64,000 bases of DNA from Bedellia somnulentella (Eukaryota; Arthropoda; Insecta; Lepidoptera; Bedelliidae): assembly GCA_963576735.1 (NCBI GenBank), contig OY755177.1, positions 16,926,001-16,990,000 of the forward strand, written 5' to 3'. Positions 35,601 to 46,384 of this stretch are shown one piece after another (the first letter of the stretch is position 1; each line of letters starts with the position of its first letter). The translations under genes and the position numbers were made by a program. A model generated the notes under the pieces. The model had not been told where the DNA came from. It saw nothing but the letters and a program-made list of their open reading frames with translations, and ran no database searches.

Positions 35601-37648
35601 CGATTCTATGTACATTGACGTCCTGTATCCATAATTGTGCCAAAACGTTCTCAAAATCACCTCCTCTGCGCACGTCCCGACTAGCTCGAACCGGTTTCCG
35701 GCACCTTCATTTTGCGACACTATTAGCGTTTAGCGTAATACTTTTTTATTTTTAGAGCTACTAATTCTCCACGCAATGAACTATAAGAAAAAAATGATTT
35801 TTTTTGTTTCTAAAAAATAATGTTACCTTATAGCAAAGAATATATACTACGCATTTTATATTGAAATATTATTTAGATCGCCATATTCTAGTCCTTTTTA
35901 ATGCATACTGAGTAAATGTGTAAGTAAAAAAGAAGATAGATATTATAAAATCTAAATCCCAAGCATTTGAAATATGTTGCCATAGTAAAAAGTTCTCTAT
36001 TCTAATAGATGTTTCAAATGACACTTGTTTGAAATCTGTTGGATGGTGGGGACGTTTTTTCCCATCGCCCTTTGGCAGAATGCTAGATAATGACCCAAAT
36101 TAACAATTAGGATACTTTTATTGAATGTTTTTGACATGAAAATCTCATGTGGGGATTATCACTAATAAATAAAAGATTTGTAAAAAAAAAAATTACTTCC
36201 ATAGCACAGGCTCGACCTTAACGTCAAACGATCCCAGTCTTGAATTTTTTAAAGTGCTATATATATATATATCTGTCTAGATAATATTACACTTTGTTAC
36301 ACCTCATAAAATAATTACTATTCCTTCTCCCAGTTATCTTTAGGGCATCATATTATCGCTCTTCTATAGTCAAAAAAAGACAAGTACCCTCACATTTCCG
36401 AAACCCTAACCAAAATCAAATTCCTCCTTCTAGCTACAACCTAAGCGATTCAAACGTTAACGATTCAAACTTGGACAAGTTGGACCAAGATTCGATTCCC
36501 GACGTGTACATAGTGAAGAAGTTCTACTGCGAGAAAGCGACCCGTCGTCGCGCGAGAAACTGGAGGCTCAAACATATGAACGATGAGATATTGGATGGAG
36601 TTAGCTCCACTAATGAGTAAGTTATTTGTATGTTTAAAGATTTGTAGGAACAGGAATGATAAAGTCTAAATCAATATTTTTATTCAAATTTAAATCTTTA
36701 TACTTCTTTTTTTAACTTTAAAAATTCAAACTCCACTCAAACTTTTATTGCATAGCATAGTGTACAAATAGTTGTTGTAATCAAGGTACAGTAATATGGA
36801 CCCGGTTGGGCATATACAATTTTATAAGAAGAAGATTTAAAGCTAATATGAGTACTTCGTTCGATTAGCCCTGTAGTGCCGGCTTAGAATGTCGCTACCC
36901 TTTTCTACCCACGGGTGTCGTAAGGGGCGACTAAGGGTATTGGGGCTTTTTATTGGATTTTTGGGCGATGCGGTTGGAGACCCATCACCAAAAACCCTTG
37001 TTTTTACCATGTTTTCCCCACTCAACTTCCAAAAGTGGCTCTGGCTACCCCTTCCAGGGAAATGTAGCCGTGAGTATATATATGTATGTGTGATTACTTC
37101 GGTAAGCGTTTGTAAAGCTATATACATAGGTATATACCTAGCCAGTTCACCGTATTGCTGTATTACCATTATACAATCCTGACATACGAACAACGGGCGT
37201 AAGTATAAGTAAGTAAACCACCTTGACTTTTTCTTGGGAACTTCACTGCTTATGCAGGAGCTTGTGAGTTCAAATACTGAGTCGTGCTTTTACCAATAAG
37301 TGTGGTAGCTGTGTAATGTCGGCTTAAAAAAGAAGTTACCCATTTCTTACCGATGGGTGCCTCAAGGCGGCTTAGGGAATAGGGGATTTTAAAAAGTTAT
37401 TTCAAGTACGCAAAACCGATCAACCTAAGAATAAAACACTTAAACTAATTTTATTTTACAGGGACTACAACGACTTCTTAGACGACCTCGAGGAGGACCC
37501 AACTCTTCGTCAGAACATTAACATATTCAAAGACAACAACAAGATCCCAATTGACACTGACGAAATAGACCCCACTTTGCCCAGAATTACCTTGGCTGAA
37601 ATGTTGGACGACTTGAATTTGGAGGATTCCGAGATGACTGAAGTTTGA
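29629..37648 (+). CDS. Nmd3: 60S ribosomal export protein NMD3
   Basis: Nine exons (29629-29672, 29920-30054, 32158-32308, 32725-32968, 33092-33385, 33967-34076, 34997-35151, 36434-36616, 37462-37648) join in frame to 500 aa, near the human 503. The N-terminal zinc-binding region has CxxC pairs at about 17-20, 32-35 and 55-58 (LCCQC, CVAC, CRGC), and a further CDEC follows VEYGIQHQM. Other conserved blocks are ESRELLALCLKRLK, HDIHSNIYNYKFTFSIEIVP and CLVHRVTSTIHLID. The C-terminus is acidic (DFLDDLEEDP) and ends ITLAEMLDDLNLED, fitting the nuclear export signal region. NMD3 is the Crm1 adaptor that exports nascent 60S subunits. A dead copy of exon 7 lies in intron 6. Confidence 0.97.
30290..30360 (+). 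repeat. RTE-like LINE tail with GAT repeat
   Basis: GACCGGTTGTTGTGG..., CAGTTGATGTCTATTGGCGG and GATGATGATG, in NMD3 intron 2. Matches the reverse of 39679-39760. Confidence 0.55.
30410..30665 (+). repeat. SINE-X, full length, in NMD3 intron 2
   Basis: TGTGTAGTGTCGGCTTAGAA to CCGTGAGTATATGTATG with four TATG units. A well-preserved copy. Confidence 0.9.
31245..31620. repeat. GC-rich repeat-like insert in NMD3 intron 2
   Basis: Opens with a hairpin GGGGCAC-ggca-GTGCCCC (31250-31267), continues GC-rich to about 31350 and then has a CACTGACTCACTGATTCACT run (31485-31510). Composition is unlike the surrounding intron. Probably a transposon end; family not identified. Confidence 0.4.
32365..32560 (-). 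repeat. SINE-X in NMD3 intron 3
   Basis: GGTGATGGGTCTCCAACCAC and CCTAAGTTGCCTCATACGAC are inverse SINE-X blocks. Confidence 0.7.
33600..33690 (-). repeat. LINE-Y tail, degenerate, NMD3 intron 5
   Basis: TTCCCATTGGGGTAGGCTGA and TTTTGTACGATTTTGGTAAAC match the inverse LINE-Y end. Confidence 0.5.
34740..34808 (-). repeat. Antisense LINE-Y tail at the pseudo-exon acceptor
   Basis: TATTTGATCCAAATGTATCT...CCCTCTTCTGACATCAG runs straight into the duplicated exon. The inverse of the closely similar stretch at 34928 reads SKTHLDQI, equivalent to RRTHMDQI of the tail at 55860. Confidence 0.6.
34809..34871 (+). pseudogene. Dead duplicate of NMD3 exon 7
   Basis: Matches the start of exon 7 (34997 on) with GAAAAGAAGTCATT, then lacks 32 nt, then GCGGCTGACGTGTGGGTGG to GGGGTCCGCCGC. 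The deletion shifts the frame and gives a TGA after eight codons. Only one substitution (T/C in GTCCG-ACT) is seen in the aligned bases, so the duplication is fairly recent. No donor site. Confidence 0.85.
34910..34996 (-). repeat. Antisense LINE-Y tail forming the real exon 7 acceptor
   Basis: ATTTGATCCAAATGTGTCTT...CCCTCTTCTGACATCAG precedes exon 7. It is the second copy of the segment before the dead exon, so the working splice acceptor appears to lie at the edge of repeat-derived sequence. Confidence 0.6.
36125..36195. repeat. tRNA-IR flank fragment, NMD3 intron 7
   Basis: GACATGAAAATCTCATGTGG, GGATTATCACTAATAAATAA, then an A run. The tRNA part is absent. Confidence 0.7.
36865..37095 (+). 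repeat. SINE-X in NMD3 intron 8
   Basis: CCTGTAGTGCCGGCTTAGAA to CCGTGAGTATATATATGTATG, well preserved with a short internal deletion before GGCTCTGGCTACCCC. A second head-only fragment follows at 37310-37400. Confidence 0.85.
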
Positions 37649-38264
37649 GTCGTTTTTTATTTATTTTAAACACTGTAATTTACATGTAATTATTGAACCA
37701 TATATAACTTTAAGGTGGTATTGCACCGTCAGATTATACCTATAAAGTTTTAGCCACGTATGCGTTTCAAAAATGATTGTATTCATTTAAATGTATAATC
37801 AATTGAATAAAATTATTTTGTTAAGTGGACTGATTTTTGGTGTATTCAAGCATATGCATTTGGGAAGAAGGCTACTTGTATGTAACGAAATGATTGCATA
37901 TTAATCCAGCTTGTTCTTTGCAAAAACAAAAGTAATAAAGTTTCTTTGTAAATTTGACACTGAAGTGATAAATTCTAGTGGTAAAGAATATTAAACAAAT
38001 ATAAAGTAGTTTTCGCCTACATATGAAATAATATTAATGCTAAGGGTATAAAGATTTGTGGGTAAATGTTATCAGATAATATCCAAAAATCTAAAAGTTG
38101 TTTTAATTATAATGTGCAATCGTGAAAATCTTAGAAAATAAAATGTTTTCAGGTTTCGTAACCTATCATGATTTGTGATTGTAATTTCTGTGGAACCCCC
38201 ACATTGTTGATGTGCCTATCATTTTATATTTTAACTTATAATACAATTTTGTGTGTGTTTGCTG
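37649..38264. other. 3' flank of NMD3
   Basis: 3' UTR and intergenic DNA. AATAAA near 37806 is a likely poly(A) signal. No other gene seen. Confidence 0.4.
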
Positions 38265-38510
38265 TGTAGTGTCGGCTTAGAATAGCACTACCCCTTTTCT
38301 TCCGGTGGGTGTACGTAAGAGGCGACTAACGGTGTTGGGGCTTTTTAAGAGATCTTGGGCGATGCGGTTGGAGACCCATCACCAACAACCTTTATTTTAC
38401 CATCTTTTCCCCACGCAACTTCCAAAAGTGGCTGAGGGATTTCCAATTCGTTAGCTCTGGCTACCCCTTCTAGGGGTTTATAGCCGTGAATATATGTATG
38501 TACAATTTTC
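38265..38510 (+). repeat. SINE-X, full length
   Basis: TGTGTAGTGTCGGCTTAGAA, GGTTGGAGACCCATCACC, CCGTGAATATATGTATGTA all present. Confidence 0.9.
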
Positions 38511-38840
38511 AAAATATGTGTAAAGTAATATTTTTGTCCATATGCCTGTAAGTGAATATGATTGTGGTTCAATTAAGTGGCAAACTTATAAGTATATATG
38601 TATTGCAATAGAAGCAATTATGTATTGCTGAATGGTGGAAATCACTGGCTGTAACTATTCTGTTGTAATAAATATTTTATAAAGTTTATGGTTGCTTTTT
38701 AATAATGTTTTAGCTTTCCACTCCCAAATATGTCCGCTTAGACTACATTTACAGTGTGAATAATATAAATTTACAACATTTTAAATCACCACAAATAAAA
38801 AGTTTTAGGAGAATTCTCCACTATGCACAATAATTTTAAC

Positions 38841-39205
38841 GACATGCGACATGATAGTCCAGTGGGTAGAACACCCGCCCGAAAACAGAAGGGCGTGAGT
38901 TCCAATCCTGGGACGGGCCTACACCAATTTGTCTTTTCTAAAGTCATATGTGTGGTTAATTTATCATGGTTGCTAACGGTGAGGGAAAACATCGTGAGGA
39001 AACCCACATGGCTGAGTTTTTCTTAGTCATGTGACAGTGTATTCGTACAAAACGGCGATAGGCCTGCCCCCTATCACGTGAGTACACTGTCTAAGCAAAA
39101 CGTGGGTACCTTCTCTGGAAACTAGATGGCGCTTGCCATGTGAGTTCAGGAGTATTGGTACCTCTGCCAACCCCTTCGGGGATAAAACGGCGTGAATGTT
39201 TATGT
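38841..39205 (+). repeat. tRNA-SINE, near full length
   Basis: A tRNA-like head with box A (ATAGTCCAGTGGGTAGAACA) and box B (GAGTTCCAATCCTGG), then the family body (GTGAGGGAAAACATCGTGAGG, ATAGGCCTGCCCCCTATCAC), ending GGCGTGAATGTTTATG. Confidence 0.9.
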
Positions 39206-39329
39206 AATTTTAAAGTATTGCTTTTATGACGTTCCTGTGGGTACATATGTATACAGTTTTGATCCCGGTACAGTTTTATTACAATAAACGAATGAATGTA
39301 TATTTATATGATGAAGTAAAAAGAGTAGC

Positions 39330-39575
39330 TGTGTAGTGTCGGCTCAGAATCGCACTACCCCATTTCTTCTGGTGGGTGTACGTAAGATGCGACTAACGGT
39401 ATAGGGGATTTTAAGGGATATTTGGGCGATGCGGTTGGAAACCCATCTCCAACAACCTTTATTTTTACTATCTTTTCCCCGCTCAACTTTCCAAAAGTGG
39501 CGGAGGAATTTCAAATGCCTTAGCTCTGAGTACCCCTTCTAGGGATTTAATGCCGTGAGTATATGTATGTAAAAA
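39330..39575 (+). repeat. SINE-X, full length
   Basis: TGTGTAGTGTCGGCTCAGAA to GCCGTGAGTATATGTATG. Confidence 0.88.
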
Positions 39576-39659
39576 GAGTTGATGATGATTATAAGATAAG
39601 ATGATAAAGAGTGGTGGGGTGAAGACAGAGTAGAAAAAGTGCAATCTGTAAGAATAGAG

Positions 39660-39870
39660 TGATATCATCATCATCAGCTTATATACGTCTACTGCTAGAC
39701 ATAGGCCACCTTAAAGATTTCCACAACGACCGGCCCTGTGCTCTCATCCATCGGTTTCCCACGATCTTATCCAAATCAACGGTCCACCTTGTGGGAAATC
39801 TACCCACAGTGCGTCGTCCGGTACGAGTGATCAACTTAAAACGTAAAAACCAATTGTAAGTATCGAGCAT
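39660..39870 (-). mobile_element. RTE-like LINE 3' end with GAT tail
   Basis: On the minus strand reads TGRRTVGRFPTRWTVDLDKI, VGNRWMRAQGRSLWKSLRWP, the RTE-type C-terminus, ending in a GAT repeat (39663-39676 on plus as ATC). One frame slip before the usual final QQW. Confidence 0.75.
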
Positions 39871-39994
39871 GTACTATCTGCATCAAGTAGAGCGCTTAAG
39901 AATTTCGTTAATGTTGTATATTATTACATTTGTAGGTACTTGGTTTTGTAGATCAATAAAAATAAATACAGACTAAACAGATTTCATTTTTCGA

Positions 39995-40245
39995 AATCGA
40001 AGTGTTCTCACGTGATAGGGGGTAGTGTAGGAATACACTGTCACTTGTCTAAGTACAACTTAGCCATGTGGGTTTCCGTGAGGAGTGTTTTCCCCCACTG
40101 CTAACAATCATGATAAATTAACCACACATACGACTTTAGAAAACACAAATTGGTGTAGGCCCGATCCGGGATTTGAACTCACGCGTGTCTGTTTTGACGG
40201 GCGGTCGTTCTATCCATGTGACGATCACGGCTGTCTATAGTCCTC
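39995..40245 (-). repeat. tRNA-SINE, minus strand
   Basis: GTTCTATCCATGTGACGATC (inverse box A) and GGGATTTGAACTCACG (inverse box B), plus the GTGAGTACACTGT-type body. Confidence 0.85.
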
Positions 40246-41256
40246 ATTTAATTTAAATAGGCATAATTAATAATTTAGTTTAGTTCCTATTAGTTGCGTT
40301 AAATAATCGCGCCTCTAATTTCTCTTTGTCTTGTACATCTATCATTGCAATCAATCTACGGACCATCCAAAGATTGTCTGGAAGATATCGCTCCTAGTGA
40401 TAAGACCGCCAATTGTAATTCAAGAACATACTGTCTGTGAAACGCTTTAATTGTGATGTGTGAAACAATGTTTTCCATTCTATGCTAAAGAGCAAATGAG
40501 ATAGAGTATTGGCGCTTAACTGAAAATTTATAATGGCGGATTCTTACTGAAGACAATAATTTATCTGGCACAGGATAACCAAAAAGAGGCGATCTAATAT
40601 CTACATACATATACTCACGGCCACAAATCCCAAAAAGGTATAACAGGAGCTTAAGAGCTCCTAAGCCACAATTGGAAGTTGATAGGGGACAAGATCGTAG
40701 AAATATAGTATCGTTGTTGATGGGTTTCCAACCGCATCAAAGATATACCTCCATGCAATATGAACATTAACTAATAATTGCGAAATGCCGAAGCACCTAA
40801 CGCATACATAAAATGACTAGAGCTAATTTTAATTTGATAATAGAATATCTGATAAAAGGGCACAATCACCCTCTCACCACTAAAACTGCACTTTACGTCC
40901 TGAGACGTATTATAATCAAATCAGACACCACACCACATACTAATAATAGTCAAATCAATCACTGATATGAAAAAATCATATCATCGCCTTTATTAACAGA
41001 GTTCTTTTGGACTTATTTTTCAACATGATTGAGGCGTGATTGAGATTTTTTTATAATTAAAAGATCGTGGAATTAGATTATTGACCAAAGTATTCACCCA
41101 AACGCCTTTGCTAACCCTCAATGGACTATAGTCTCCCGTGGTATAGTTCCGAGGGTAGGCTCAAGACCATAGATATTAATAATTATTAAATCTCTATGCT
41201 CAAGCCCCTTGATAGGGATATAAGTATATGAGCGGTATAGGTGAATATATTTATTC
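40246..41256. other. Intergenic, mostly unexplained
   Basis: Contains a SINE-X fragment on the minus strand at 40600-40735 (ACTCACGGCCACAAATCC, GATGGGTTTCCAACCGCATC). The rest shows no gene. Confidence 0.5.
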
Positions 41257-41266
41257 TATTATATTG

Positions 41267-41626
41267 GTGACGACGTGATAGCTCAATGGGTAGAACACCG
41301 GTTAACGTGCAAGCAACTAGTGTTCAAATCCCGGGTCGGGCCTACACCAATTTGTCTTTTATAAAGACATGTGTGGTAAATTTATCACGGTTGTTAACGG
41401 TGAGGGAAAACATCGTGAGGAAACCCACATGGCTGAGTTGTACTTAGTCATGTGACCGTGTATTCGTACAAAATGGCGATAGGCCTGCCCCCTATCACGT
41501 GAGTACACTGTCCATGCAAAACGTGGGTACTCTGAACGCCAGGTGACAATGTCACGTGATGTTCAGAAGTATTAGTACCTCTGCCAACCCCTTCGGGGAT
41601 ATTCGGCGTGAACGTTTATGTTATGT
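41267..41626 (+). repeat. tRNA-SINE, full length with target duplication
   Basis: Flanked by the 10-bp direct repeat TATTATATTG (41257-41266 and 41627-41636). Head: box A in GATAGCTCAATGGGTAGAAC, box B GTTCAAATCCC. Ends CGGCGTGAACGTTTATGTTATG. 360 bp, the reference copy in this window. Confidence 0.95.
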
Positions 41627-41639
41627 TATTATATTGTCT

Positions 41640-41850
41640 TTGCAAGAGATCTATACAGCCAATGTGGAAGGGAATGTTAGTAGATAGTGTGCCCAAAGGG
41701 GCAGGTCTCCGAAGTATGAAGAATAAAAAGCGCATGTATGAAAAGATTGATGGATGTCGACGAAGCTAGAGAGGTTTGCCAGGATCGCGCAAAGTGGCGA
41801 ACGATAGTGCCGACTCCAATGAGAACTATCGGCGTGAATATATGTGTGTA
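41640..41850 (+). mobile_element. LINE-Y 3' tail
   Basis: GAAAAGATTGATGGATGTCG, AGCTAGAGAGGTTTGCCAGG, CGATAGTGCCGACTCCAATG, GGCGTGAATATATGTGTGTA. Matches inverse tails at 42025, 44292 and 55275. Encodes the LKKERACVKRFMN-type C-terminal region in related copies. Confidence 0.7.
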
Positions 41851-42019
41851 TATGTTTTTTTTGTATGGACAATGATAATATGATATCGGAAATAACAGTT
41901 TTGAGAGTTACATATCTACGAAACCCCTATAACACAAATTATTATAATTACTCTGCGATAGGAAGTAACCCACTTTCAATAGGTACCGGAAAGTTTATGA
42001 AATTACTTCTTCATTTTGT

Positions 42020-42150
42020 CATTACTATGGACATGCATACAAACATACTTACACCATTAGTTCTAATTGGGGTAGGCAGAGACTATCGATAGCGACATTT
42101 ATCATTTATTCATTCGTGCTCTTTTATTCTTCAGTGTACGGACGCCTGCC
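42020..42150 (-). repeat. LINE-Y tail, minus strand
   Basis: CTAATTGGGGTAGGCAGAGA and GTGCTCTTTTATTCTTCAG are inverse LINE-Y blocks. Confidence 0.65.
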
Positions 42151-43405
42151 TTTTTTTCTTTCTTTCTACGTGTAGAGGGGAAAGTAATATGTTAATATAA
42201 CGTATGCATCTGCCGATTGCAAAGGAGGAAGTAATGTATCAAGAAGTAGTTGAATATGCCAATGTTGAATAAAACCACGATAGAGACTTAAAATATAGAA
42301 CCGGAAAAAAAATTATGGTTTGTTTAAGAATAAAAAATAAACTATGCATAAAGATTCACACAAAATTATTTTTTTCCTTTTATTTCAACTTTTCCTGTAG
42401 TCTCCCGACTGAAACTCAGTGTGCATAAATTTTTACTGTGGTTTGCTCCTTGTTAGCTCTTTTCTAAAGTTAATTTAATTTATTGATTATAAGGAATGAA
42501 GAAATAACACAGAAGACGATAGCAAACTGCAATCCATTTTTATAACATGAGCATTGGTCATCACCGAAATTCAAACCCGCGATCTTATAGCGGCCTATTA
42601 AAAACATTTAGTAATGACGGTTTTCTATAAATAATCCATCACATCAAATATGTTTCCATTGCTTTGATACCGATGGATTTTCGTGAAACCGAAGCATGGG
42701 ATCATCTTAATTATTAACCCATTCAGCCTGCAACATCCTCCCTAATTTTATTTAGTATCATAAATAAAAAGTGAGTGTTACCCCGGGAATCGCACCCGAG
42801 ATGTTCGGGTCCTGAGTGGAAATCTGGGACGGTTACACAACGACGCAGTTTGTTTTTTTTTTTAATTTTATCCATACTTATGTGTTTGTTTGTCTGTAAT
42901 AAATAAACTCCCTAAACACATAAAAAAATATACCCACAAATTGCAGAAGATACATAGAACGTCACGCTAAATTACATATAGAGTACACAATGATTTAGGA
43001 AATCTTAGATACGAGTATTTGTTAAATATCATTAGTCGGTCCAATAGATTTTCATACATTAGCATTCGGCACCAGCATTGGAACAAAAATACGATAAAAC
43101 AAAACCGTGGCAGTTCACCAACTTATATAAATTACGAATGGACTTGAATTTAGTCAATAATGCATGATAAACGTATCTTGCGAAATCTCAATATTTGTTG
43201 TGATGTTTTAAGCGGATAAATAATAGATAAATATTTTATCTTTCGACGATAAGCGTGAAATTTATTCTTTAAAATCTAGCAAAGAACTTATTTGAAATTA
43301 CGGGGTTCCTCAGTGTTTCTCGTGTGGTGCACACGTTAATATAATATAATTCGGTAAATAATAATTCGGTTCAGTGCTGACATTTAACAGCGAAAAGACA
43401 TATAG
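42151..43405. other. Intergenic, no gene seen
   Basis: At 42765-42840 a short tRNA-like remnant is possible (ATAAATAAAAAGTGAGTG, CCCGGGAATCGCACCC), perhaps a diverged tRNA-IR. Otherwise AT-rich. Confidence 0.35.
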
Positions 43406-43823
43406 TCCGGTCAATTTAGGCCTAAAATAAGGAGGAAGGTTACATAAATTCATAAGAAGCTGAAAATTGGCACAATTGTTCAAAACATGATTATAAATGA
43501 AACCTCAAAAGTCCCCATCGTTTCGAGGTGTGCTAAAAATTTTACACGAGGTCAAAGGTCAAAAAAAATAGTTTTTTGCGATTTTAAGCGAAACGGTGAG
43601 TTTTTTCGCAAAATCACCCAGTACAAAATTGTAGTTCAGAAAATTCTCTACAAAAAAGATATCAATTATTTTTTTCCTTAAAGCCACCATTTTGAAGATA
43701 TAACGCGTTGAAAAGTTCGATCATTGGTAATCTTCATACTTTGCATACTTGTACGCCACGTATAAACATCACTTATAAGGTGTTATAACTTAAACCTCAG
43801 TAGCTGCTCACCAACATTTATTT

Positions 43824-44195
43824 TGGTTATATTACCAAGTTCAAGTGTGGCTTGGTAATCAGCTGGACCCTAAAGACTGGGGTTGGAAGTTGGTCGACAA
43901 TACATTAGAGCCAGTTCTAACTTTACTTCCACCAGCACCTGAGAAACTTCTCAACTCAATATTATGCAACTGTAAAAAAGGTTGTAATGCTAAATGTGGA
44001 TGCAGAAAAGTTGGACTGTTTTATTCCCTGGCATGCAAAAACTGCCAAGGCCGATCGTGCTCTAATCATGTTGAGTCAGCTAATCTAGAAGACTCATATG
44101 ATACCAATGAGGAATCGCTAGTGGGACAGTTGATCTGTGAAAAAGAAGAAGAACAGGAAGAAGAACAAGAATGGACGAAGGACAAGAAACAGTAA
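43824..44195 (+). CDS. CXC (tesmin-like) domain protein fragment
   Basis: Frame reads YYQVQVWLGNQLDPKDWGWK, then APEKLLNSILCNCKKGCNAK, CGCRKVGLFYSLACKNCQGR, CSNH, and an acidic Glu-rich tail ending DKKQ-stop. Nine cysteines in CNC...C..KCGC...C..C....C spacing define a CXC-type metal-binding domain. Proteins with WGW...PAP..LL..I.CNC...GC..CxC are common in insect genomes and appear tied to mobile DNA; I do not know a function. The N-terminal, larger part of such proteins is missing. The start is not determined and the frame simply opens near 43824. Confidence 0.65.
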   Translation, partial: WLYYQVQVWLGNQLDPKDWGWKLVDNTLEPVLTLLPPAPEKLLNSILCNCKKGCNAKCGCRKVGLFYSLACKNCQGRSCSNHVESANLEDSYDTNEESLVGQLICEKEEEQEEEQEWTKDKKQ

Positions 44196-44291
44196 TCCTG
44201 GAAAATTACGAATCAGACGAGGAATATTAATCATTTCATTTTCAATTACACCGCCATTATTTTAACCAACCGATATGTACAATAATATTTT

Positions 44292-44435
44292 ACATACATA
44301 CATACATACATACATATTCTCACGCCGTTAGTTCCCATTGGGGTAGGCAGAGACTATCGATCGCCACTTTGTACGATCCTGGCAAACCTCTCTAGCTTCA
44401 TTCACATCCATCAATCTTTTCATAATATTTTACAA
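44292..44435 (-). repeat. LINE-Y 3' tail with ATGT repeat
   Basis: On the minus strand: GATCGCCACTTT-inverse body, CCAATGGGAACTAACGGCG, TGAGAATATGTATGTATG with five or more ATGT units. Sits inside the CXC element. The cleanest LINE-Y end in the window. Confidence 0.8.
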
Positions 44436-44954
44436 TAGTTTTAAAACAAATAATCAAATCACTGCAGACCCGTGGAATAGGCCTACAGGAGATACCACGT
44501 TAAAATAAAACGCGCTAAGTACACTTCCTCATAGGTGGCGTGGAAACGTGTGCAAAGTATGAAGATTACCAATGATCGAACTTTTCAACGCGTTATATCT
44601 TCAAAATGGTGGCTTTTAGGAAAAAAATATTGATATCTTTTTTGTAGAGAATTTTCTGATCTACAATTTTGTAATGGGTGATTTTGCGAAAAAAACTCAC
44701 CATTTCGCTTAAAATCGCAAAAAACTCATTTTTTTGACCTTTGACCTTGTGTAAAATTTTTAGCACACCTCAGAACGATGGGGACTTTTGAGGTTTCATT
44801 TATAATCATGTTTTGAACAATTGTGCCAACTTTCAGCCTCTTCTGAATTTATGTAACCTTGAATGTATAAATTGACCGGATTAATAAGGAAGTGACATCT
44901 ATCAATAATATGTATATCTTGACCTGACCAATCTGTGTATGATACTATATACTG

Positions 44955-46070
44955 ATGATACCACTGATGATTAATCAGGTTGACTCATTATATAAGTTGA
45001 TCGCGTCCAAAACAAATAAAGTTAAACGCCTAACGACTGACGAGCAAGCACTGAAATTAATGGCATCATATCTTAATAAAAGAACTTTAAAGGTAGATAT
45101 CAATGGAACCACGTCGAAAGGATCGGAAATAGAGATGGGCGTTCCTCAAGGTTCTATACTTGGCCCATTACTGTTTCTGATTTATATTAATGATTTACCA
45201 TTTATGGTACAAAAGTATTCTGAGATAGTTATGTTTGCAGATGACACATCTTTAATATTTAATGTAGCGAGATCCTCTACATCTCTTGACAACGTAAATA
45301 AAGCTATCTCACTGGTATTGCATTGGTTTACTGTAAATAACCTGGTTCTGAATGCCAAAAAAACTAAATGTATTAAATTTACTTTACCGAATGTTAGGCA
45401 AGTTGACGCCAATATTGTTATTGACAGTGAAAAAGTAGAATTAGTGAAAGAGACAAAATTCCTAGGGATAATAATCGATTCTAAGTTGCAATGGGGACCC
45501 CATATACTAACACTTTCTAAAAGGCTTAGCTCAGCAGCGTATGCCGTGCGTAAGATTAGAGAAATAGCAGACATAGAAACAGCTCGCATTGTTTATTTCA
45601 GTTATTTTCATAGTATTATGTCGTACGGTATTTTATTATGGGGTAAAGCGGCTGATGTTCATAAAGTTTTTGTCTTACAAAAGCGAGCTATCCGATCTAT
45701 TTACATGTTAAGGTCGAGGTATTCGTTGCGCGAAAAATTTAAAGATATTGGCATTTTAACTGTCCCTTGCCAATACATATTTGAGAATTTAATGTATGCC
45801 AAAAAGAATATAGGCTAATTTAGTAAAGTTTGTGATAGGCATACTGTTAACACTCGGAATAAGGAGAAACTTAACGTACCGAAGTGGAGACTTAATAAAG
45901 TAAGTAACTCCTTTATGGGACTATCCCTGAAAATGTTCAACAAACTTCCTTCTGACATGTTGGAATTGCCTGTGGCATCTTTTAAAAAGGCAATTAAAGC
46001 ATGCTTTTAAAGAAATCTTACTACAGTGTTCAAGATTTTTTAAACGACAAGGACCCAACGCGCACATGAC
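44955..46070 (+). mobile_element. LINE reverse transcriptase, C-terminal half
   Basis: Frame 44955-45818 has EIEMGVPQGSILGPLLFLIY (RT motif), then VMFADDTSLIF with the FADD catalytic box, ETKFLGIIIDSKLQWG and HSIMSYGILLWGKA. After a TAA-type stop at 45816-45818 the same protein goes on (VCDRHTVNTRNKEKLNVPKW, SFKKAIKACF) to about 46070. CR1/jockey-like. The 5' truncation point is near 44970, just after the CXC element. One of the better-preserved RTs here, but broken by the stop. Confidence 0.85.
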
Positions 46071-46384
46071 GATGTCCGTAAAGCTATAAATCTTCCCTCG
46101 TTATTCCTAGGAATAATTGTCTGGTGAGGATTTTTCTTCTCACGTTATGTGATTGGTTTTTGTGATAGACAATTTATTTTAATTATGTCAAACTAGCGTT
46201 TGGTTTGGTCGCATAGAAAATCTTTTGTAAAGTAATAACATGTTTATAAACTGAAATTGTACAAACCATATTTTGAAAAAATGCAAAAATGTGAATCTAA
46301 AGAGTTTCTTTGTTGCTTCTTCTCTTTACGAACACCTTCCGAAGCAACGGATTAACGATTAATTTAAAACTTTGACGTTCAAAA

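Larger units (their letters stand above)
43406..44880 (+). mobile_element. DNA element with ~350-bp inverted ends and a CXC protein
   Basis: 43406 to about 43772 and about 44530 to 44880 are inverted copies of each other (outer ends TCCGGTCAATTTA; inner shared words such as AACGCGTTGAAAAGTTCGAT and TGAAACCTCAAAAGTCCCCA), with scattered substitutions and small indels. Between them are a CXC-domain frame and a LINE-Y tail (44292-44432, minus). No target duplication was recognised, so the superfamily is open. Confidence 0.8.

Noticed and set aside
36843..37193. Open frames of about 100 codons on both strands
   Set aside because: They lie within SINE-X. The same false frames recur in other copies (for example 38345-38572, 53771-53982 and 57332-57529).
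44982..45818. An intact, active LINE
   Set aside because: The reverse transcriptase is 5' truncated and the protein is cut by a stop before its natural end.
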